A stretch of DNA of 64,000 bases, from the NCBI GenBank assembly GCA_036971715.1, contig JAVHJL010000001.1, positions 4,030,001 to 4,094,000 of the forward strand, written 5' to 3'. A program made the position numbers and the translations under genes. The DNA comes from Arthrobotrys musiformis (taxonomy: Eukaryota; Ascomycota; Orbiliomycetes; Orbiliales; Orbiliaceae). Numbering within the stretch: the first letter of the stretch is position 1; each line of letters starts with the position of its first letter. Under the pieces are notes generated by a model. The model searched no databases. It was not told the origin of the DNA and worked only from the letters and a program-made list of their open reading frames with translations. Shown piece by piece: positions 59,475 to 64,000 of this stretch.

Positions 59475-59869
59475 TTACCCAGCAGCTGGGTAGCACTGTC
59501 AAGAAAATATATTTCTTAGTAACCTAAACTATTGAAATTTTACAATGCAAATTCAGTCTTAGACCCACCTGGTAGTAGTAGTCGTTGATGTAGGTGCAAG
59601 TACCGCCGTTAGCACACTGGTATTTACCGTCAACTTTGGTGCACCCAGCAACGGAGTAATTAACACCACCACTATCAAATAGTCTGAATTAGTACAGCGT
59701 ATGCATACACAGTTAACTAGATATTCATTTCTTACCATTGAGCGTAGACAGGTCTGGGGGTGCATGTCGCAGCGGCGGTAGTAGTAGTGGTGCTTTTAGT
59801 AGTGGTAGTGGTTACGGCTGTGACAGCGGAGGCAAGGACGGCAACGGAGAAAGCAATAGTGAACTTCAT
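59475..59869 (-). CDS. Small secreted CBM1 (cellulose-binding) protein (85 aa)
   Basis: Three exons: 59869-59736, 59671-59569 and 59495-59475 (258 nt). The last encodes only CYPAAG plus stop. A signal peptide (MKFTIAFSVAVLASAVTA) is followed by a Thr/Ser linker (TTTTTKSTTTTT). A single module of family-1 carbohydrate-binding type follows: VYAQCGGVNYSVAGC, then KYQCANGGTCTYINDYYYQC. The spacing of GQCGG-like, C...C.G.TC and N.YY.QC, including the aromatic pair, is characteristic of fungal CBM1. No catalytic domain is attached. It could be a stand-alone cellulose- or chitin-binding protein, or an effector-like wall protein. The 6-residue exon was placed by the conserved terminal Cys. Confidence 0.82.
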
Positions 59870-62156
59870 TTTGGTAGCTGGATATCGAACTGAGTTCTGG
59901 GTGTATATCGATCGAAAGATTTAGATGTGGAAGTCAGGGATTTTAAGGGCGGTTTAAAATATTATATATATAGAGTTTGTGAACGAGTGGTTAACTTGGA
60001 TGGTGGGCCAGAGGTATTCCTTTGGGTTTATAAATTTGTATCGAAGACTGATTCTGAACGAAGGCTGATCCCTTGTTTGATTGTTAATGTTATGATCGAA
60101 TGATAGTGGAGAGAGGTTGAATCTCAGTAGATATCACTGCCTTCTTATATATCTCAGTTCAGTCTGGGGAAAGATGCTAGTACACTCCTAGTACGCTTAA
60201 TATTGGAACTTGCTATATGAATTAATCTATTTTGGGGCACCCTGATATCTTCTCCATAGGAAAATACATCGATAGTTACAGAATAATCCAGCGCAAAAGT
60301 GAAAGTGACCCGGCCGTGTCGATAAAGACCGCTCTGCTAACGAAGTTCAGACATGGTCAGCCCGGACAATGGGGGAGAAGCTGGGGTTAGCCTCCGCGGG
60401 TAAAATCGACAAGAAAAAAAAAAAGAGATTGCAATCAAAGTCTTCGTCCATCGACATATTTTCCTGCCCGGTGTGCATATCCTTTGGGCCTTTGGTTGAT
60501 CCAGGGTCTCCATTCAACAATAGGTGGTGCGTGCTGTGTTGGAATGGTGGTTTAGACCAGGTTTGAAACACAGCCGTTCGCTAACCAGCCAGCGCAATGA
60601 CAGAGTTGGGACCCGGTTCCTTGCATCTGCAGCTGAATTTATCCATTTGGCAAAATTATGCGGGCCAAGTCCCTCACGTATATTGGGTCGAAACACTCTC
60701 ACGGAATTTGTTTTCTTGTTTCTCACCCAGAAGAAGCATTTATCACAATCATATCTTGCAGTACGATTCCGTGAATTTGGGATTCATGAAACATTAAGGT
60801 ACGAGAGCTGATGTTGCAGTTTGCCACTGACCATGGTTGGCTTGTCGCTGTTTCAAGTCCTTCTAGAAGGGTTTGTGCTTGGGTCTGTGCATTATCTCGT
60901 CACGATCATAATATCCTCTTCACAGTGCATAGAGTTTGGGGCGAGGCTGTATTTCGCATACACAGGACTGCTGGGCACGGAGATGTCACTATCACAATAT
61001 CTCAATTGGCTGGTTATTATGAGAGATCTTCATCCTTCGCTACCATATTTCGCATTCTCAAGTAGAGTCGATTGAAAAGTTTTCCAAGTCCCGTGGTCGA
61101 CGCTCAGACCGTTGGTTTTTATCATGTCATGTCTTTGTCAGAACAATCTAAAACCTCCAGTCATTCATGTTTTTGTTTCTGTTCCTGAAAATCCGATAGT
61201 GGAACCGAGTCTATACTGCTGACATCATGGTACTGGGTGGTGAGAATAGATTAAAAATATGTATACTCTTACGCAGGTATAGGTTACCGTCTTTTCGAAC
61301 TCGTATCTCAGTCTGCACACGTTTTGTGCCTAGTTTCTTGTATAGCGACCGGGGTCTCGGCATATAACGTATAACGATAATACCAAATGTTCTGGGTCAT
61401 AGCGAGGCGCTTCACTGCTCGAGTTTGTTTACGATTACTCGACATACCATCGTAGACGCGAGCCTCCTTTTTCGAGTGATACGGGCTGTGCCCCAGCCGT
61501 GAGCCCACACACGGGCCGGAATTCGGCCACCTGGCAAAAATCAGGCTTGCCAGTGTACCAGTTTGCAAGATTTTAACAGTCAGAGCACGGACTGTGCTGG
61601 ATCTATAAACTTGTCGATATAATTACCCCATTTTCGAAAACTGCAAACGCCACTGCGATTGTGGAGACATAGCTTAAAAAGCTAAACCGAGCACAGGGCG
61701 CCTGCCACCCACTTCGTGTGTGTCGGAGAGGGAGTTTTGGGCCCTGCTAGTTATGCATACGGAATGGTTCCGGAACGACCGGGTTGCAGTTCCTGCTTCC
61801 AAGTCGCCAATACTGGTGGCAGCTGCAGGAGACGAGACCATAGTATGCAGATAGAGGGTATAGCATGACCGTACTTTTGAGCCCTTTAGCTCTTAGTACC
61901 CCAAGGCTGGCCATTAGTATCCAAATTTTCACTCATGGCTCAAGAGGGTCGGCGGAATCTTACCTCATTGTAAACAGCCTGTTTAGCTTCTCAAACGACC
62001 ATAATTCCTTTGTCGAAAGCGAAATTGCTTTCTAAAGTCTTTCTCACCTTTCTTATCCAACCAGTGGCCACCAATACTCGAACTGCAGTCCCCCATCTCT
62101 CAAGTCATCGACTGTACAGCTGTGTCAAGAAAGGCCCCACTTCAATCACATCCACA
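59870..62156. other. Intergenic region without a supported gene
   Basis: About 2.3 kb. The first 300 bp are the CBM1 promoter side. The plus-strand frames near 60811-61075 contain hydrophobic stretches but overlap each other in different frames and lack splice context. I see no transposon ends or RNA gene. Confidence 0.45.
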
Positions 62157-63757
62157 ATGGAAGCTCATGCGGAGAGTGTTACATTCAGACAGTGCGCTCA
62201 TCTTGCGACACCGGACCATGTCACTGCAGACTTCTGCTTGATACCTGTGCGTCCTTCCCCGCAGAGAAAGCCCGCAAGGAGTTGGAGCACTTTGCTGTGC
62301 CCCCAACTTGGCGGGTGTGCACAGACCATTTCCCCTTAAGGTCTTTCCCAACATCAACACAATTACAATTTAATTCCAGTTCTAGTTGTCCAATTAGCCC
62401 CATGCACCTTCGGAGGAACTACCCTGTCTTTGCAGCCAAGATGACCATCTGACCTAGCTATTCACAGTCAATGAAATACAATTTGGCATTTTTGTTATCA
62501 TATACAATCACTAACATATAGCTAAACTTTTGTTTTTCTTTTCTGTCAATAGATAGGAACTCCAACCGCCTCCGTATCGCAGCACATCGCCAACGTTCAA
62601 AAATTGCTCGCGGCAAGCGGGATCAAGTATTCTATGCACTCGGCTGGCACTACGCTGGAAGGTTCATGGGAAGAAGGTACGTAGCTATACCTGTTCTACG
62701 ATAGTTTGCTTCCGCTACTTCCCGTGCCTATGTATGTCCATCATTCTGCCTTTTCTCAATCGTCCCGCCTCGTCAGCTTGAGTACGTCAACAATCCTGTC
62801 TTCATCTTGTGAAATTCTCCGAGATTCGACTCTAAACCATAGGTTTAGGTGTCTTGGTTTGAAACCTTTAATCTTGGCTTTATCCATTATATCAGGATTA
62901 CCAGGGAAAACTGTTAAAAGCACTTGCGTTTTGCGTTAACATCTCCGTCCTGGTCATCCATGGCCTATCATTCTCCCATGTACCTGTATCTCGTCCAAAA
63001 CAGATTCAATGGATCTATCCAGTCGATCTGTTCTGGGTCCAGATACCGAAGTACTTTCTGCCCTAATGCAGGAATGACCGGGTCTGTTCTGGCTTTTACC
63101 GGGTTTTGGTCTTTTTAACCGTGGGCCGGTGGTCTGACATCCCAAGGATACGCTACCACCTCAAGATCTCAACTCAAGGCTTGGTGGTCGATCGCATCCA
63201 ACCTTTTCCAGTTTAGCACACGTCCTTTCTCTAGCTACATATTCTCCGCGATTATCTTTTGCTAACTTGTCCCTTGTAGTGACCAAGGTTATGGGACAGG
63301 CACATACCCTACTGCATAACCAGGGCGTCGTTCGAATGTGAGTGTAACATGCTCCTTCCAAATCTGTGTTACTTCAGATAAATCCCTTCCATCCAGCGTT
63401 TGCTTTCCTGGGATCTCCAGGTTACAAGCTGCATTGGAAGTTACCTGCATACCCAAATTTTCCTTGATATTCAGGGACATTCATCTATAGTCGCGCTTGA
63501 GGCGAGGAAGGTCCTGAGCTATTATCTCAGTTGCCCTCAATTTTGGGGAAATCCGGATTAATTCTCTTCATGCTAGTCCCTGGAGCTCCAGGGCTGATAC
63601 CATGATATTCTACCACCAAGGAATCGAGAACCCTTCTAGAACATCTAACCCAATATATCCCTCTACATTCTCATGAACTCTAAAGTTTGAAGCATTGAAG
63701 CCTTGCTAACCCCTCGCGCCTTCGGAATAGACAAACCGATATTCGCATTGGATCTAG
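62157..63757 (+). CDS. ecm15: ECM15/MTH1187-family (thiamine-binding-like) protein, 3' end outside the window
   Basis: Four exons visible: 62157-62246, 62553-62676, 63280-63337 and 63731-63757, joined in phase. After about 20 extra N-terminal residues the product reads DHVTADFCLIP, IGTPTASVSQHIANVQKLLA, SGIKYSMHSAGTTLEGSWEE, VTKVMGQAHTLLHNQGVVR and IQTDIRIGSR. This is the small UPF0045/MTH1187 fold of yeast Ecm15, which forms tetramers and in bacterial relatives binds thiamine-like ligands. At least one more exon (expected to start TDK-like) must lie beyond 64000; a GTAAGT donor follows 63757. The three introns are 306, 603 and 393 nt, far longer than others here. The biological role is poorly defined. 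Confidence 0.8.
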
Positions 63758-64000
63758 GTAAGTCAGAAATTTTCTCAAGGCTTCAACGGATCATACCGTG
63801 TCTTGGCCCCTAGCTTCGGCTTCACAAAAAACAAAAAAAACAAAAAAAAGAATTCTTCCCGCGCAAATCTTGAATTCATTTTACACCTTCCCCCATGCCC
63901 GAACTCCGAATACCCGTTCTATTTTCGATAGAACAGGCTTCGAACTTTGAATCTATCACCAACCCCTCCCTCTTTCTCCTGCAACCCGGATCCCTTCCGG

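Noticed and set aside
60811..61075. Hydrophobic plus-strand frames that might encode a small membrane protein
   Set aside because: Two overlapping frames of equal length, neither with splice signals or a recognisable family.
1..64000. tRNA, rRNA, CRISPR or complete transposable elements
   Set aside because: No clear A/B-box pairs with cloverleaf potential, rRNA cores, regularly spaced repeats, transposase or reverse-transcriptase motifs were found by reading; a covariance-model and repeat search would be decisive.

Overview
This is nuclear DNA of a filamentous ascomycete. The genes carry many short GT-AG introns (mostly about 50-100 nt) with CTAAC/CTRAC-type branch sites 10-20 nt before the acceptor. 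The repertoire is typical of Pezizomycotina: a CRIB-PAK kinase, Slm1, a TOK-type K+ channel, a DUF221/CSC1 channel, a class II aldolase, an EI24-family protein, F-box/LRR proteins and a small CBM1 protein. An early-diverging lineage such as Orbiliomycetes is possible, but that is a guess. I saw no rRNA, tRNA, CRISPR array or intact transposon.

Layout. 1.6-7.4 kb (-): a six-exon gene for a roughly 1825-residue protein with a nucleotidyltransferase-like N-terminal part and ankyrin repeats. 10.8-11.8 kb (-): an F-box protein. 14.2-17.4 kb (+): Ste20-type PAK kinase. 19.7-20.5 kb (+): histidine phosphatase. 20.9-22.8 kb (-): Slm1-like F-BAR/PH protein. 24.5-28.5 kb (+): two tandem F-box/LRR paralogues. 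28.8-30.3 kb (-): ten-exon glyoxalase I with a probable AT-AC intron. 30.8-31.6 kb (+): metallophosphoesterase. 33.7-37.3 kb (+): DUF221 channel. 37.8-39.2 kb (-): fructose-bisphosphate aldolase.

40.7-42.9 kb: a divergent pair of mitochondrial genes, ribosomal protein bL9m (-) and oligoribonuclease (+), whose start codons are 133 bp apart. 43.0-47.7 kb: a second divergent pair, RNase H2 subunit B (-) and Mcm10 (+), both in DNA replication and genome maintenance. 48.1-50.9 kb (-): TOK channel with a frame break. 52.1-53.3 kb (+): EI24-family membrane protein. 53.7-54.3 kb (+): a fungal lipocalin-like orphan. 54.6-58.3 kb (-): a second nucleotidyltransferase-like protein related to the one at 1.6-7.4 kb. 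59.5-59.9 kb (-): an 85-residue secreted CBM1 protein. 62.2 kb to the end (+): an ECM15/MTH1187-family gene with unusually long introns that runs off the window.

The most notable observations are (i) an apparent U2-type AT-AC intron in glyoxalase I, flanked by micro-exons, one of which encodes a metal-ligand histidine; (ii) the pair of large NTase-like proteins, one fused to ankyrin repeats, sharing an unusual Gln at the expected third acidic position; (iii) a 2-nt frame break in the TOK channel that a 74-nt cryptic intron could bypass; (iv) an open, repeat-containing frame directly behind the Ste20 stop codon. All gene models were spliced by eye; where a full model is given, the exon lengths sum to a multiple of three.
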